64,000 nucleotides of DNA from Sungkyunkwania multivorans (GCF_042675645.1 NZ_JBHTJH010000025.1:71476-135475); one strand, 5' to 3'. Positions 1 through 9,356 are shown, numbered from the stretch's first letter. Notes: generated by a model not told the origin, from the letters alone. Numbers and translations: made by a program.

Positions 1-1215
1 GTTGGGGGCGATACCTTCTTCAGGATGACGGGTGGGACATTCTTCTACGAACAGGTAAAGTATACCTTGATCATTTATATTTTGCTGGCAGAATACTATA
101 AGCCCAATAAACAGCGGACGATCATTTACTACATATATATCCTGCTTTTGATACCAGGAGTGTTCGTTGCAATGAATGCGCTTGATTATGAGACAAATCT
201 GCGGAAGGCGATAGCATTCAACCTTAGTGGGCCGGTGACCTTGGGTATTGCAGCAATACATTGCTACGGTAGAAGAGTACGCTTCGACACTATCAAAAAG
301 ATATTGTTCTATATGGGTCTTCCAGTGATTTCAATGACCGTCTATTTGTTTTTATACACTCCAGATCTACAGGCGGTGATCACAGGGACACAGTCAAATT
401 TTGAGACTTCGGGAGGTTTTGGTCCCAACCAGGTCGCCACGGTCTTGGGAATCGGAATGTTCATCTTCTTTGTGAGATATATTTTATGGTCACCAACGCT
501 TCTTTGGAAAACCATCAATGCAGGCCTTTTGGCAATCATGACCTTTAGGGCGCTGCTCACTTTCTCTAGAGGAGGAGTCGTTACCTCGGTGGTGATGGTC
601 GCGCTTTTTCTTGGGATGGTCTATCTGGTTTCGACAGGAAGGCTTAAGGCCAAATTGATAAAGGTATTTTCGTTGCTGATCTTGGTGATGCTAGGCACTT
701 TTATTTATTCGAATTTTCTATCAGCAGGAATGCTCGAGAAACGCTACAAGAACCAAGATGCCATAGGGCGACAAAAAGAAGATGTGACCACTGGACGCAA
801 AGAGCTCATCGCCGCAGAAATAGAGGCTTTCAATGAAAGCCCCTTCTTTGGGATTGGCGTAGGAAAGAACAAGGAATATCGATATCATCGAATTGGGGTC
901 ATGGCCGCTTCGCATAATGAAGTTAGTAGGATCTTGGCAGAACACGGGATGCTAGGCATATTGGCCATGGCTATCTTGTTCTTCGTGCCGCTACTCCGTT
1001 TTCTCGTTTGGCACCGAAATATCTATATGTTATCCTTTTTTGCCTTTTGGTTTCTGACCATCAATCACTCCTCCATGAGAATATCGGCGCCAGCATTTAT
1101 CTACGGACTCTCGCTATTAAGTATCGTGAATGTTAAAAATTCTATACATAGGAAACAACTTACAAAAGAAGGGCAGAACCACCTCGACAATAGACAGCTT
1201 AGGCAAACTGCTTGA
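1..1215 (+). CDS. O-antigen ligase/polymerase family membrane protein (5' partial)
   Basis: Polytopic membrane protein of the Wzy/WaaL type, expected to polymerise or ligate undecaprenyl-linked glycan at the periplasmic face of the inner membrane. The reading frame is open to base 1, so the true start lies upstream; the first in-window ATG is at 25. Hydrophobic segments run along the whole length. The family hallmark TFSRGG lies near residue 175, followed by a periplasmic-loop segment containing TGRKEL and FFGIGVGKN. The last 86 bases overlap the glycosyltransferase that follows, which fits translational coupling. Polymerase and ligase cannot be told apart by eye; a role in exopolysaccharide or O-antigen assembly follows from the neighbours. 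Confidence 0.8.
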   Translation, partial: VGGDTFFRMTGGTFFYEQVKYTLIIYILLAEYYKPNKQRTIIYYIYILLLIPGVFVAMNALDYETNLRKAIAFNLSGPVTLGIAAIHCYGRRVRFDTIKKILFYMGLPVISMTVYLFLYTPDLQAVITGTQSNFETSGGFGPNQVATVLGIGMFIFFVRYILWSPTLLWKTINAGLLAIMTFRALLTFSRGGVVTSVVMVALFLGMVYLVSTGRLKAKLIKVFSLLILVMLGTFIYSNFLSAGMLEKRYKNQDAIGRQKEDVTTGRKELIAAEIEAFNESPFFGIGVGKNKEYRYHRIGVMAASHNEVSRILAEHGMLGILAMAILFFVPLLRFLVWHRNIYMLSFFAFWFLTINHSSMRISAPAFIYGLSLLSIVNVKNSIHRKQLTKEGQNHLDNRQLRQTA

Positions 1216-2143
1216 AGCCCGCTATAAGGTGTACTATGCTTCTTCGATAAATAATAAGTTCTTCCGTTTAATGCATATGCTGTTCTCCGTGATCAAAAGG
1301 AGAAAGGTCAACGTGGTGCTAATAGATACTTACAGCACATTCAACTTCTATTATGCCTATCTGGTAAGTCTTTTTTGTAGGATGCTGAGACTTCCTTACA
1401 TCCCAATTTTACATGGCGGGAATTTGCCGAATAGGATCTTACAAAGTCCGAAGATGAGCACGGCTGTCTTCAAAAATGCGGTCACCAACGTTTCCCCTTC
1501 CAAATACATGTTAGAGGCCTTTGAAAATCTAGGATATGATAACGTCACCTATATTCCTAACAATATCGAGTTGGATCATTATCAGTACAGATCGAGAAGC
1601 GAAGTACAACCGAAGCTTTTGTGGGTGCGTTCATTTTCATCTATTTACAATCCCACTATGGCGGTCGAGGTGCTAAAAATACTTTTAGACAAAGGGTATG
1701 AGGCGTCACTGTGCATGGTTGGTCCAGAAAAGGATGGTTCGCTCGAAGCTACCAAAGAAAAGGCGAAGGCATTGGGCGTTGAGGTGACATTTACGGGTAA
1801 ACTCACCAAAGAGGAATGGATAAAGCGTTCTGAGGATCATGATATTTTTGTCAATACGACCAATTTTGATAATATGCCGGTTAGTGTGATAGAGGCGATG
1901 GCCTTGGGGTTGCCTGTGGTCTCTACCAAGGTCGGAGGCATCCCATTTCTTCTAGAAGATGGTAAGGACGCAATGCTGGTCGCACCTCATGATAAAATAG
2001 CAATGGCAGCGGCTGTCGAGGAGCTTGTTTCAAGGCCCGACATAGTGAAAAGTATAACAGGCCATGCGCGGACGAAAGCAGAAACGTTTGATTGGCAAAC
2101 GATAAAGAATCAATGGTTTAAACTGCTAGATGATGTTGCATAG
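1130..2143 (+). CDS. Glycosyltransferase family 4 (GT-B fold)
   Basis: Cytoplasmic retaining glycosyltransferase predicted to add a sugar to the growing lipid-linked repeat unit. The 337 residues show a GT-B layout: N-terminal Rossmann half beginning MLKILYIGNN, a central LLWVRSF linker near residue 165, and a C-terminal nucleotide-sugar half with the E-x7-E type motif NMPVSVIEAMALGLPVV near residues 249-265, followed by VGGIPFLLEDG. The start at 1130 is chosen because the first strand of the fold begins there, although it overlaps the upstream gene by 86 bases. Donor and acceptor cannot be inferred. The next gene overlaps its end by 14 bases, so the run 1-3416 is probably one transcript. Confidence 0.88.
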   Translation: MLKILYIGNNLQKKGRTTSTIDSLGKLLEARYKVYYASSINNKFFRLMHMLFSVIKRRKVNVVLIDTYSTFNFYYAYLVSLFCRMLRLPYIPILHGGNLPNRILQSPKMSTAVFKNAVTNVSPSKYMLEAFENLGYDNVTYIPNNIELDHYQYRSRSEVQPKLLWVRSFSSIYNPTMAVEVLKILLDKGYEASLCMVGPEKDGSLEATKEKAKALGVEVTFTGKLTKEEWIKRSEDHDIFVNTTNFDNMPVSVIEAMALGLPVVSTKVGGIPFLLEDGKDAMLVAPHDKIAMAAAVEELVSRPDIVKSITGHARTKAETFDWQTIKNQWFKLLDDVA

Positions 2144-3416
2144 AAGTATCTTTCAACTTGGCCAACGCTATCGGAATCCATCCATTCCAGCTTGGATGAA
2201 GTTCTTGCGGTCTTCCGATCGGTGGAGCCGAGAAGAGTTAGAGACCTATCAGTTGACAAAGCTAAAAGAACTGGTGTCCTTCGCTTATGAGCATTCCCCA
2301 TATTACAGGTCCATTTTTGAGAAGGAAAACATCTCGTCCGACGAAATCAAGGGCCTTGGAGATATCGAAAAGCTTCCAATACTCACCAAAGAGCAACTTC
2401 TTAAGAATAACAAAGACATCCATGCCAATTACAAATTTAAGAAAACCTTTACCGCCACCACCTCGGGTTCTTCTGGAGATTCATTAGTGTTCCAACGAGA
2501 AGAAGCTGCAGATTCGTTTAACCGGGCGGCCATCTTTAGAGGATATTCTTGGTATGAAGTTCAACCATGGGAGCGCAATGGCTATTTCTGGGGCTTCAAT
2601 TTTTCTTGGTCAGAGAGATTAAAGACATGGCTACTGGATACGCTTCAAAATAGATTTCGAGTGTTTAGCTACGAAGAGAAGGCTTTTAAAAGCTTCGTGA
2701 TGAAGCTTCAAAGTGCAACATACATTCATGGGTATTCTTCGATGATCTATCAGACTGCCAAATTGATCAATGAAAAAAGATTAGAAAGACCAAAGCGTCT
2801 GAAGCTCGTTAAAGGTACATCAGAAAAGATCTATGAGAGCTATCAGGATGAAGTGGAGAAAGCTTTTGGACGGAAGATGATCAGTGAATATGGCGCTGCC
2901 GAATCGGGAATCATCGCTTTTGAGTGTCCCCATGGAAAAATGCATATCAACATGGAAGGGGTGATCGTGGAGGAGATGGAGAACGAGATCTTGCTCACCA
3001 ACCTTCAGATGTTTTCATTTCCGATCATCCGATATAAATTGGGGGATTATATAACACTGGCCAAAGAAACCGAAAAATGTGACTGTGGGCGAGCACATGC
3101 CATCCTTAATGAGGTCACTGGACGTGTGGGGAAAAGTGTGTATGGTCATGAGGGAATCTATCCTAGCCTCTATTTCTATTATATCTTCAAAAATCTTGGA
3201 AAGGTACATGACTTAAAATTGAATTATCAGGTGATTCAACGAACAAAGGGAAACTTGGAATTCTATGTCGAACAAAAAATGAGCGAGGCCGAACAAAACC
3301 TATTGAAGAAAGAGATCAAGAGATATTTTAAAGAAGACATTTCGTTCACGGTGATCGATGATCATATGCTTTCGATCACAAATGCTAAAAAAAAGAGTTT
3401 TATCTCGCATCTTTGA
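2130..3416 (+). CDS. CapK/PaaK-like adenylate-forming enzyme of the polysaccharide locus
   Basis: Member of the phenylacetate-CoA ligase-like branch of the AMP-binding superfamily (428 residues) that recurs in capsule and EPS clusters under the name CapK. The nucleotide loop TSGSSG is at residues 111-116 and SEYGAAESG lies near residue 255. Two short cysteine motifs (ECPHGKMH and KCDCGR) may bind metal. The C-terminus KKKSFISHL is complete for the family. These enzymes activate a carboxylate as an acyl-adenylate; in polysaccharide loci the substrate is generally unknown, and acyl or amino-acyl decoration of the glycan is an inference. Two ATG codons overlap the end of the glycosyltransferase (2130 and 2133), so the precise start is uncertain by one codon. 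Confidence 0.82.
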   Translation: MMLHRSIFQLGQRYRNPSIPAWMKFLRSSDRWSREELETYQLTKLKELVSFAYEHSPYYRSIFEKENISSDEIKGLGDIEKLPILTKEQLLKNNKDIHANYKFKKTFTATTSGSSGDSLVFQREEAADSFNRAAIFRGYSWYEVQPWERNGYFWGFNFSWSERLKTWLLDTLQNRFRVFSYEEKAFKSFVMKLQSATYIHGYSSMIYQTAKLINEKRLERPKRLKLVKGTSEKIYESYQDEVEKAFGRKMISEYGAAESGIIAFECPHGKMHINMEGVIVEEMENEILLTNLQMFSFPIIRYKLGDYITLAKETEKCDCGRAHAILNEVTGRVGKSVYGHEGIYPSLYFYYIFKNLGKVHDLKLNYQVIQRTKGNLEFYVEQKMSEAEQNLLKKEIKRYFKEDISFTVIDDHMLSITNAKKKSFISHL

Positions 3417-3727
3417 CCCCCAGCAACGAGCTGATGGTAAATTACCTCGAGGCCTTCGTTCGCCAAAATGGCCGTATGAAGGTGTACACGCCTGTAACGC
3501 ATTTAAATCTCCATTATCAAATAAATTTCTTAATGTTCATTTCATATAATTGAATCATTCTTTCTAAATTACAGCGCCTAATTGCCCTGATATGAAATGA
3601 GCATAAAAAAAATCAATTAGTTGCATAGTAAACGGTATAATTGAATTTTTTATGTAAAAGTGCAACGTTTACATCTGTGCAATTAATTTTTATTGGTTTA
3701 TAGAGATGAAATAAAAATTGAAAATAG
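3417..3727. other. AT-rich spacer inside the EPS locus with an inverted repeat
   Basis: About 310 bases without a convincing gene. The part up to about 3550 is less AT-rich and has reading frames running out of the end of the preceding gene, none with family resemblance. The second half is strongly AT-rich. It holds GTAAACG at 3628-3634 and its complement CGTTTAC at 3666-3672, flanked by TTGCAT (3621) and TGCAA (3661), so it could form an interrupted stem or an operator. It probably carries the promoter of the methyltransferase gene. Confidence 0.5.
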
Positions 3728-4552
3728 ATGAAAGACGCTCTAAAAGAGACCATAGAGATAAATAAAAAACAACGGGATTTCTACAATACGCCTTCCAAGA
3801 AAAAGAACGCTGCCACCAAGTTGTGGTCAAAGATAAGGAACGGGGTGCTCAGTGGTTTTAGAAACCAATTCAATATCAAACAAAAGGTCTATAACAAACA
3901 TAAAGAATGGCTTGAAGGAATAGAGAATTACAAGGTGTTAGATCTTGGCTGTCTTTATGGAAACCACCACACGATGTATATGGCAGAAAATGCCAAAAGT
4001 TATATCGGTATCGATCTTAGTGATAAGGCCATCAATAGTTTGGAACAGCGACTCAGGGATAAGGGCTTTAAAAACGCCAAGGCATTGGCCGTCGATTTCC
4101 TTTCTGATGAGTTTGACGAGGAGGCTTTCGATTTGATCTACGCATATGGGGTCATGCATCATTTTGCGGACTTTGACATGCTGCTCGATCGTATCGACCA
4201 AAAATTGAAACCAGGAGGCAAGATCATCCTTTATGACCCCTTACAAACCAGCTTTCCTATCAAAGTGATGCGAATGCTCTATCGTCCTTTTCAAAGTGAT
4301 AAGGATTGGGAATGGCCATTTACAAAGAAGACCTTTAAGAAATTATACGATCGCTACGATGTTCTTGCTACGCACGGGATTCTTGGGGCTAGCAAATGGG
4401 GATTGTTGCTAAAAATTGTACCTGCTTCCAAAGGTTGGAAACAACGCCAGATCAAAAGTCTTGTGGATAAAGACTGGAACATAGAAGAGCAGAATGAGTT
4501 ATACAAATGTATGCATGTCACTATGCATCTACAACGAAAAACTACGGTCTAA
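3728..4552 (+). CDS. Class I SAM-dependent methyltransferase
   Basis: 274-residue cytoplasmic methyltransferase. SAM-binding motif I, VLDLGCLYGNH, is at residues 70-80; an acidic residue ending the second strand follows in YIGIDLS, and the later motifs are FDLIYAYGVMHHF and LKPGGKIILYDP. This is the Methyltransf_11/25 pattern. It has about 60 residues of basic N-terminal extension before the fold. In an EPS locus it could methylate a sugar or a lipid-linked intermediate, but the acceptor is not visible in the sequence. It is separated from the genes on both sides by AT-rich spacers of about 310 and 150 bases, so it may be transcribed on its own. Confidence 0.85.
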   Translation: MKDALKETIEINKKQRDFYNTPSKKKNAATKLWSKIRNGVLSGFRNQFNIKQKVYNKHKEWLEGIENYKVLDLGCLYGNHHTMYMAENAKSYIGIDLSDKAINSLEQRLRDKGFKNAKALAVDFLSDEFDEEAFDLIYAYGVMHHFADFDMLLDRIDQKLKPGGKIILYDPLQTSFPIKVMRMLYRPFQSDKDWEWPFTKKTFKKLYDRYDVLATHGILGASKWGLLLKIVPASKGWKQRQIKSLVDKDWNIEEQNELYKCMHVTMHLQRKTTV

Positions 4553-4706
4553 TATGGCGCATTGCAGCGCTATTCTTCGTAACTTCGGAAGTGTTCGATC
4601 GATCTTAAAATTTTATTCATAAACACAAGATTCAACGTAAGAAATGGTTTTTTGTGATCATTTAACTATTTATCAAATGATTTATATTAGCTATTTTAGT
4701 TTTTAA

Positions 4707-6110
4707 ATGGAGGAATTAACGCGAAAGTCAAATATACATTTCGAAATAAGCGAGCGCAAGATCTTGCTTAGAATATTCGACATCCTCAGCGTAGTACTTG
4801 GCCTGGTGCTGGTTTCCAACTTCTTCAACTTTGATTATCTAAGTATTTCTCCCGAAAATTGGTACTGGATCATCGTACTGCTCCTTTATCTTACGATCTT
4901 TGCAAACATCTTTGAGTGGTACGACCTACAGCGCTCTAGTAGATTGGACCAAATACTGCCCAATGTGGTTTTGGCCACTTCGATCACCATGCTTTTCTAC
5001 CTTTTGACGCCAAAGCTTACTCCCGTTTTACCTGAGAATCGTCTTCAGATACTCTATTTCTTTCTTTCGATCACCATTCCCGTGATCTTATGGCGCTTTG
5101 CTTATGTCTTCTTTATTTCCAAGCCCCGATTTTATAAGCGGGTGTTGCTTATTGGATCTACCTATGAGGTGGGTGTCATGTATCAGGCCATCAAAGAGAC
5201 GACCCCAAGCATACATATAGCGGGGTATATCAACACTGAAATTGGGAACAAAGATTCCATTGCTCTAAAAGATGTACGGCAGCTGAACGATAAAAATTTG
5301 AAGGCACTGGTCAAGGAACTTGGAATTTCAGAGCTGATCATCGCGAGCAACGAATCTGATGAAATGGCAAAAAAACTGTTTGACGATCTTATCGACCTGT
5401 TGGAGTCGGGTTTGCCTATACGCGAATATACCCAAGTATATGAGGAGTTGACCAATCGTATTCCCGTGCAATATATCGGGAAGGATTTTTATAGATATTT
5501 TCCGTTTAGCCGAAGTAACCAGAACAAACTCTATCTTTTCTATCATCGATTCATGGACATTCTACTTTCGGTGATCGGATTGACCATTACGCTGGCGATC
5601 CTTCCTTTGATATTTTTAGGAAACCTTGTTGGAAATAGGGGCCCTTTATTTTATACGCAAACAAGAGTGGGTAAATATGGTGCTCCATTTCAGATCTACA
5701 AGCTGCGCAGCATGGTAGTGGACGCTGAAAAGGAAGGAGTGCAATGGGCACAGCAAAACGACCCAAGGATCACCGCCTTTGGAAATTTTCTCAGACGGTC
5801 ACGGTTAGATGAATTGCCACAACTGATCAATGTACTGAAAGGAGAGATGAGTATCATTGGCCCAAGGCCAGAACGACCAGAATTTGTCGAGGCCCTATCT
5901 AAAGAGCTTCCCTTCTATGAAACGCGTCACGTTATCAAACCCGGTCTTACCGGTTGGGCGCAGGTAAGTTCAGACTATGGTTCCTCGCAAGAAGATAGTC
6001 TTCATAAATTGCAATATGATCTCTATTACATCAAACATCGCAGCTTCTTTCTAGATGCTAGCATTTTAGTGAAGACCTTGAGTACTGTGCTATTTTTCCG
6101 AGGTCGATAG
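4707..6110 (+). CDS. Exopolysaccharide polyprenyl glycosylphosphotransferase (WcaJ/WbaP-like)
   Basis: Initiating phosphoglycosyl transferase, predicted to move a sugar-1-phosphate from a UDP-sugar to undecaprenyl phosphate at the inner membrane. The 467 residues comprise four N-terminal membrane segments, a CoA-binding-like Rossmann domain (about residues 140-260), one further hydrophobic helix near 275-300, and the conserved catalytic domain with KLRSM, PRITAFGNFLRRSRLDELPQ, MSIIGPRP and KPGLTGWAQV. Length and order match the polyisoprenyl-phosphate hexose-1-phosphate transferase family. The sugar (glucose, galactose or an N-acetyl sugar) cannot be decided. It ends the EPS locus, and its last 21 bases overlap the convergent DUF4105 gene. 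Confidence 0.92.
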   Translation: MEELTRKSNIHFEISERKILLRIFDILSVVLGLVLVSNFFNFDYLSISPENWYWIIVLLLYLTIFANIFEWYDLQRSSRLDQILPNVVLATSITMLFYLLTPKLTPVLPENRLQILYFFLSITIPVILWRFAYVFFISKPRFYKRVLLIGSTYEVGVMYQAIKETTPSIHIAGYINTEIGNKDSIALKDVRQLNDKNLKALVKELGISELIIASNESDEMAKKLFDDLIDLLESGLPIREYTQVYEELTNRIPVQYIGKDFYRYFPFSRSNQNKLYLFYHRFMDILLSVIGLTITLAILPLIFLGNLVGNRGPLFYTQTRVGKYGAPFQIYKLRSMVVDAEKEGVQWAQQNDPRITAFGNFLRRSRLDELPQLINVLKGEMSIIGPRPERPEFVEALSKELPFYETRHVIKPGLTGWAQVSSDYGSSQEDSLHKLQYDLYYIKHRSFFLDASILVKTLSTVLFFRGR

Positions 6111-7289
6111 GGATCTTTTATAGAAGCTTCTCAAATAGCCGTAGCGTACCACCAGCGCAACGAGAATAGGTATGGACATCAATGGAAAAATTTGAGATCC
6201 GATCGCCCAGATCAGTACTACCAGTAGCACCAAAACAATAAGAAGGTTCATATATCCAACAAACCATTTCTTATTCCTTTTTAAAAGGAAAGCGACAAAT
6301 AGGTTGGGTGCAAAGGCCCAAAGTACATTAAGATTCAGCGCAGTAGCCGAATGATCGGTGCCAAACCAAAGAAATAAGATCACCAAACCAGCAAGACCTG
6401 TGGTTAAAAACAATATGATATCTAGCCAAGTACTGCGCTTACCGGTTTTGTTGTCTTTGTAGGTCACCCAAAGGATGACGATCATCAACAAACAGAATAT
6501 GACCAATGGACTCGTTAGGAAGAATGATTTATTTTCTTTGACAGCAGGCTCGTAGATCGTTGCGGTCTTCTCCACCAATTCCACCTTATTTTCAGCTCTA
6601 TTTCGAAGATTCGCATCGGCATATCCTTCAAAGACATAATCGGGTATGAAAAAACGTTCCTTGGCCGTCGTTTCCCTATCGATGACTGCGCCTAGCGCCA
6701 AGTCGATTCCAAAACCACTCCAACTGTTGTGCTGAACGTATTGATGTATTATTGCTCTAAAGGTCATTGGTGTTTCAACAGTATCATCAAAATTGACCTT
6801 TCCGTCCATCACCTCTTGAAGAACGGTTCGCATCTTTGTGGCGCAGTTGTTAAAGAAAAAATCGTATTTGTATGAACGATTCTCGGGTTTTAGATTGATC
6901 TCTAGAAATTGAAACAATTCTTGTTTGGCCTCCTGATCAATATTTAGTATTTGCTCTTTAATCCAGCGATTTTCGTACTGATAAGTGTATAGGAAGCGCT
7001 CAAATTTTGAGCGACTTAATTGGTAGAGCAGCTTACCGCGAGCAAATTTGGCATAAAAGTAAGGGGTGTCAAAATCAAAGGTCCCGTAATTATAGACCAC
7101 GTCAATGCCGTAAAGGGGGTCTTTAACTCTAAACGCATTATGCCCAAACTGAGAATAGAGCTCAGTCCCAGGACCACAGGTCAGGAGGCTGATCTCTGCC
7201 TTTTCTGAAAGTTGAAAGTTAGCTGGAGCCTGAGCAACTCCTTGATTGAAAAATAGAAGAAGTAGCAGTGCAAAGAATATTCTTCTCAT
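6090..7289 (-). CDS. DUF4105 domain membrane protein
   Basis: Envelope protein of about 399 residues with a signal peptide (RRIFFALLLLLFFNQGVAQ), a DUF4105 domain over roughly residues 25-215 and five or so hydrophobic segments in the C-terminal half. Recognisable DUF4105 features are LLTCGPGTELYSQFGHNAFR, a YNYGTFDFDTPYFY segment, and FFNNCATKMR, the last resembling a cysteine-protease-like NC motif. The start is placed at the ATG 7289; the longer frame would need a TTG at 7307. It is convergent with the EPS transferase and overlaps it by 21 bases. Biochemical function is unknown; an envelope hydrolase is only a guess. Confidence 0.8.
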   Translation of the reverse strand: MRRIFFALLLLLFFNQGVAQAPANFQLSEKAEISLLTCGPGTELYSQFGHNAFRVKDPLYGIDVVYNYGTFDFDTPYFYAKFARGKLLYQLSRSKFERFLYTYQYENRWIKEQILNIDQEAKQELFQFLEINLKPENRSYKYDFFFNNCATKMRTVLQEVMDGKVNFDDTVETPMTFRAIIHQYVQHNSWSGFGIDLALGAVIDRETTAKERFFIPDYVFEGYADANLRNRAENKVELVEKTATIYEPAVKENKSFFLTSPLVIFCLLMIVILWVTYKDNKTGKRSTWLDIILFLTTGLAGLVILFLWFGTDHSATALNLNVLWAFAPNLFVAFLLKRNKKWFVGYMNLLIVLVLLVVLIWAIGSQIFPLMSIPILVALVVRYGYLRSFYKRSLSTSEK

Positions 7290-7343
7290 AGGAATCGGGT
7301 TGTGCAACTAAATTAAACTACTTTGGGGAGTTATAAAATAAGA

Positions 7344-8408
7344 TCATCTAAAAAGTGTCCAATCGATCTTTATAGAGAAGACATTACTGTAGATGGCGGC
7401 ACTCTGGTCGCCTAGGTCGGTCAAGGAGTAGTCTATCTGAATACCCTTGTATTTGAAACCTACTCCCAAGTTAGGCTGAAAACTTGTCTCATCACTACCG
7501 TCGATGCCTGGTGTATTCTGGAAGTTACCCACACCGGCTCGCACAAACACAAGATCGGTATAGCCAAATTCCAGTCCGACGGCAGGAGTAAAACTCACCG
7601 CTGAGGTAGAGAAGATGTCATTGGTCTCTGCAAAGCGCATGTTAAGGTCAAGCTCCGCTCTCAAAGTATAATCGTAGTGGAAGGTGAAATTTCTGGCGAT
7701 TCCCAGCTGCATTTTTGGTTTTGTGATCTCCATGGTCTCCGGAAGTCGCTGTTCTGGGATATTGGGATTGGAGGTTTGCAAAGCGTCCTCATCGATCTGC
7801 CAAGTGTTGTAGGTGGTAGTAATGTCGCGAAGCATGATGCCGTACTCCCAATTACTTCTTTTGAATTGAAATCCAAGGTCAAAGCCCACCCCCCAAGATT
7901 TGGCAAAATCGCCAATGACCCTGCGAATGACCTTTGCGTTGGCACCCCAGCTAAAACCAGGGATCTTCAGATTTCTCGCATAAGAAAAGGTAACACCATA
8001 ATCCGCAGCGGAAAATAAGCTGACATTATCAAAATTGATGACGCCGCCGGCATCGATCAGTTGCGTGGTATTCAAGATATCATCCACGCCAAATCGTATC
8101 AAAGAAATTCCCCAGGCACTGTCCTCGTCGATAGGCATGGCGAAAGCTGCATAGTCATATTGGGCGATATTGGCAAAATAATTGGCATGCATCAATGCCA
8201 GCTGATTGTCCTCTAGATTGATCAAACCTGCAGGATTCCAATAGCCGGAATTGACATCACTGGTGCTTGCAACCACGGCATTAGACATACCAAAGGCCGC
8301 AGCATCGACACCAATGTTCATAAATTCGTTAGAGTAATTGACGACCGTTTGCCCTAAAACCACATTAGAGAGTAGGATCAATCCTAGTAAAAACCTTTTC
8401 AAACGCAA
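7344..8408 (-). CDS. PorV/PorQ-family outer membrane protein (PorV2-like)
   Basis: 354-residue outer-membrane barrel of the FadL-like family that includes the T9SS shuttle protein PorV and its relatives. It has a signal peptide (KRFLLGLILLSNVVLGQ), then the family N-terminus NIGVDAAAFGMSNAVVAS followed by SGYWNPAGL, and alternating beta-strand character to the C-terminus, which ends in an aromatic strand (SIKIDWTLF). Flavobacteria carry several such paralogues; this one matches what is usually labelled PorV2 rather than PorV itself, judging only from the motif set. The presence of T9SS cargo elsewhere in the window (39854 and 55683) fits. It is transcribed away from pssA. Confidence 0.8.
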   Translation of the reverse strand: MRLKRFLLGLILLSNVVLGQTVVNYSNEFMNIGVDAAAFGMSNAVVASTSDVNSGYWNPAGLINLEDNQLALMHANYFANIAQYDYAAFAMPIDEDSAWGISLIRFGVDDILNTTQLIDAGGVINFDNVSLFSAADYGVTFSYARNLKIPGFSWGANAKVIRRVIGDFAKSWGVGFDLGFQFKRSNWEYGIMLRDITTTYNTWQIDEDALQTSNPNIPEQRLPETMEITKPKMQLGIARNFTFHYDYTLRAELDLNMRFAETNDIFSTSAVSFTPAVGLEFGYTDLVFVRAGVGNFQNTPGIDGSDETSFQPNLGVGFKYKGIQIDYSLTDLGDQSAAIYSNVFSIKIDWTLFR

Positions 8409-8579
8409 TTAGTTTTGTGCAAATATCTCACTTTTTTCTAAGAAGATAAACTCTAAAAGCGCTTAGTTATTGTTCGGAAATGTTAATTTGAGGGAATTCT
8501 GAAAGGCAAGACGGAAAATCACTTGCAGCCTATCGTAAATTGTGAATCCTTACTTATATTTACGCTGATAAAAGACTCA

Positions 8580-9356
8580 ATGAAAAAACACATTCCGAAC
8601 CTTATTACGTTATTAAATCTGTTCTGTGGTTGCATTGCGGTCGTCTTTGCCGCATCTGACGAGCTGATCATTGCTGCTTTCTTTGTCTTTCTTGGTATTT
8701 TCTTTGACTTTTTTGATGGCCTCGCCGCGAGAAAACTGAAGGTCCAAAGCGAACTGGGGTTACAGCTGGATTCCCTCGCGGATATGGTGACCAGTGGTCT
8801 GGTACCAGGGTTGGTGATGTTTCAGTTGTTATCTTCAGTAGAAGGTGTTGTAGGCCTAAGTATTGTTAACAGCGTTGGAGAATTTACGCAGTGGAGAGGA
8901 TTTAAAGTTGGGCTGCTTCCGTTCATTGGATTTTTGATTACCCTAGCTTCTGCCTATCGTTTGGCCAACTTTAACATAGACGAAAGACAGACAACGTCTT
9001 TCATCGGTCTGCCAACTCCTGCGAATGCATTACTCGTACTTTCGTTGCCGTTGATCTTGGAATTTCAGAGTAACGATCTCTTCAGAGATATCATTTTAAA
9101 TAAGTGGTTTCTCATCGGAATGACCCTATTGAGCAGCTTTTTGCTCAATGCCAACTTGCCGCTATTTGCGTTAAAGTTTAAAACTTGGGGATTTAAGGAG
9201 AATGCGATCCGTTATATCTTTTTGATCGCTTGCGTGTTGCTTTTGGCACTACTTCAATTTGTAGCGATACCCCTGATCATTTTGCTGTATGTGTTGATGT
9301 CCCTCTTTGACAAAACATCCAACACCCAACACCCAATACCTAAAAACGGACTTTAA
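8580..9356 (+). CDS. pssA: CDP-diacylglycerol--serine O-phosphatidyltransferase
   Basis: Integral membrane enzyme that makes phosphatidylserine, the precursor of phosphatidylethanolamine, from CDP-diacylglycerol and serine. It carries the complete CDP-alcohol phosphotransferase motif D-x2-DG-x2-AR-x8-G-x3-D-x3-D, from DFFDGLAAR through GLQLDSLAD, and several membrane helices. The ATG at 8580 is preferred because MKKHIPNLITLLNLFCG is the family N-terminus; a TTG at 8523 would add 19 residues. The C-terminal dozen residues (SNTQHPIPKNGL) are encoded by an AACACCC-type short repeat and look like drift of intergenic sequence into the frame. The stop overlaps the convergent lptB stop by 4 bases. 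Confidence 0.9.
   Translation: MKKHIPNLITLLNLFCGCIAVVFAASDELIIAAFFVFLGIFFDFFDGLAARKLKVQSELGLQLDSLADMVTSGLVPGLVMFQLLSSVEGVVGLSIVNSVGEFTQWRGFKVGLLPFIGFLITLASAYRLANFNIDERQTTSFIGLPTPANALLVLSLPLILEFQSNDLFRDIILNKWFLIGMTLLSSFLLNANLPLFALKFKTWGFKENAIRYIFLIACVLLLALLQFVAIPLIILLYVLMSLFDKTSNTQHPIPKNGL

Noticed and set aside
3417..3549. Reading frames continuing from the end of the CapK-like gene, including a protein-like segment with VNYLEAFVRQNGRMKVYTP
   Set aside because: The CapK-like protein ends in a normal family C-terminus, so no frameshift needs to be assumed. An A8 run just upstream (3386-3393) makes a frameshift possible, but the segment has no recognisable homology. It may be a gene remnant; not supportable.
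9300..9356. AACACCC-type tandem at the end of pssA, and GGGTGATGGGTG around 10137
   Set aside because: Short low-complexity drift of a kind frequent in flavobacterial spacers. Not long enough or regular enough to be called a repeat locus.
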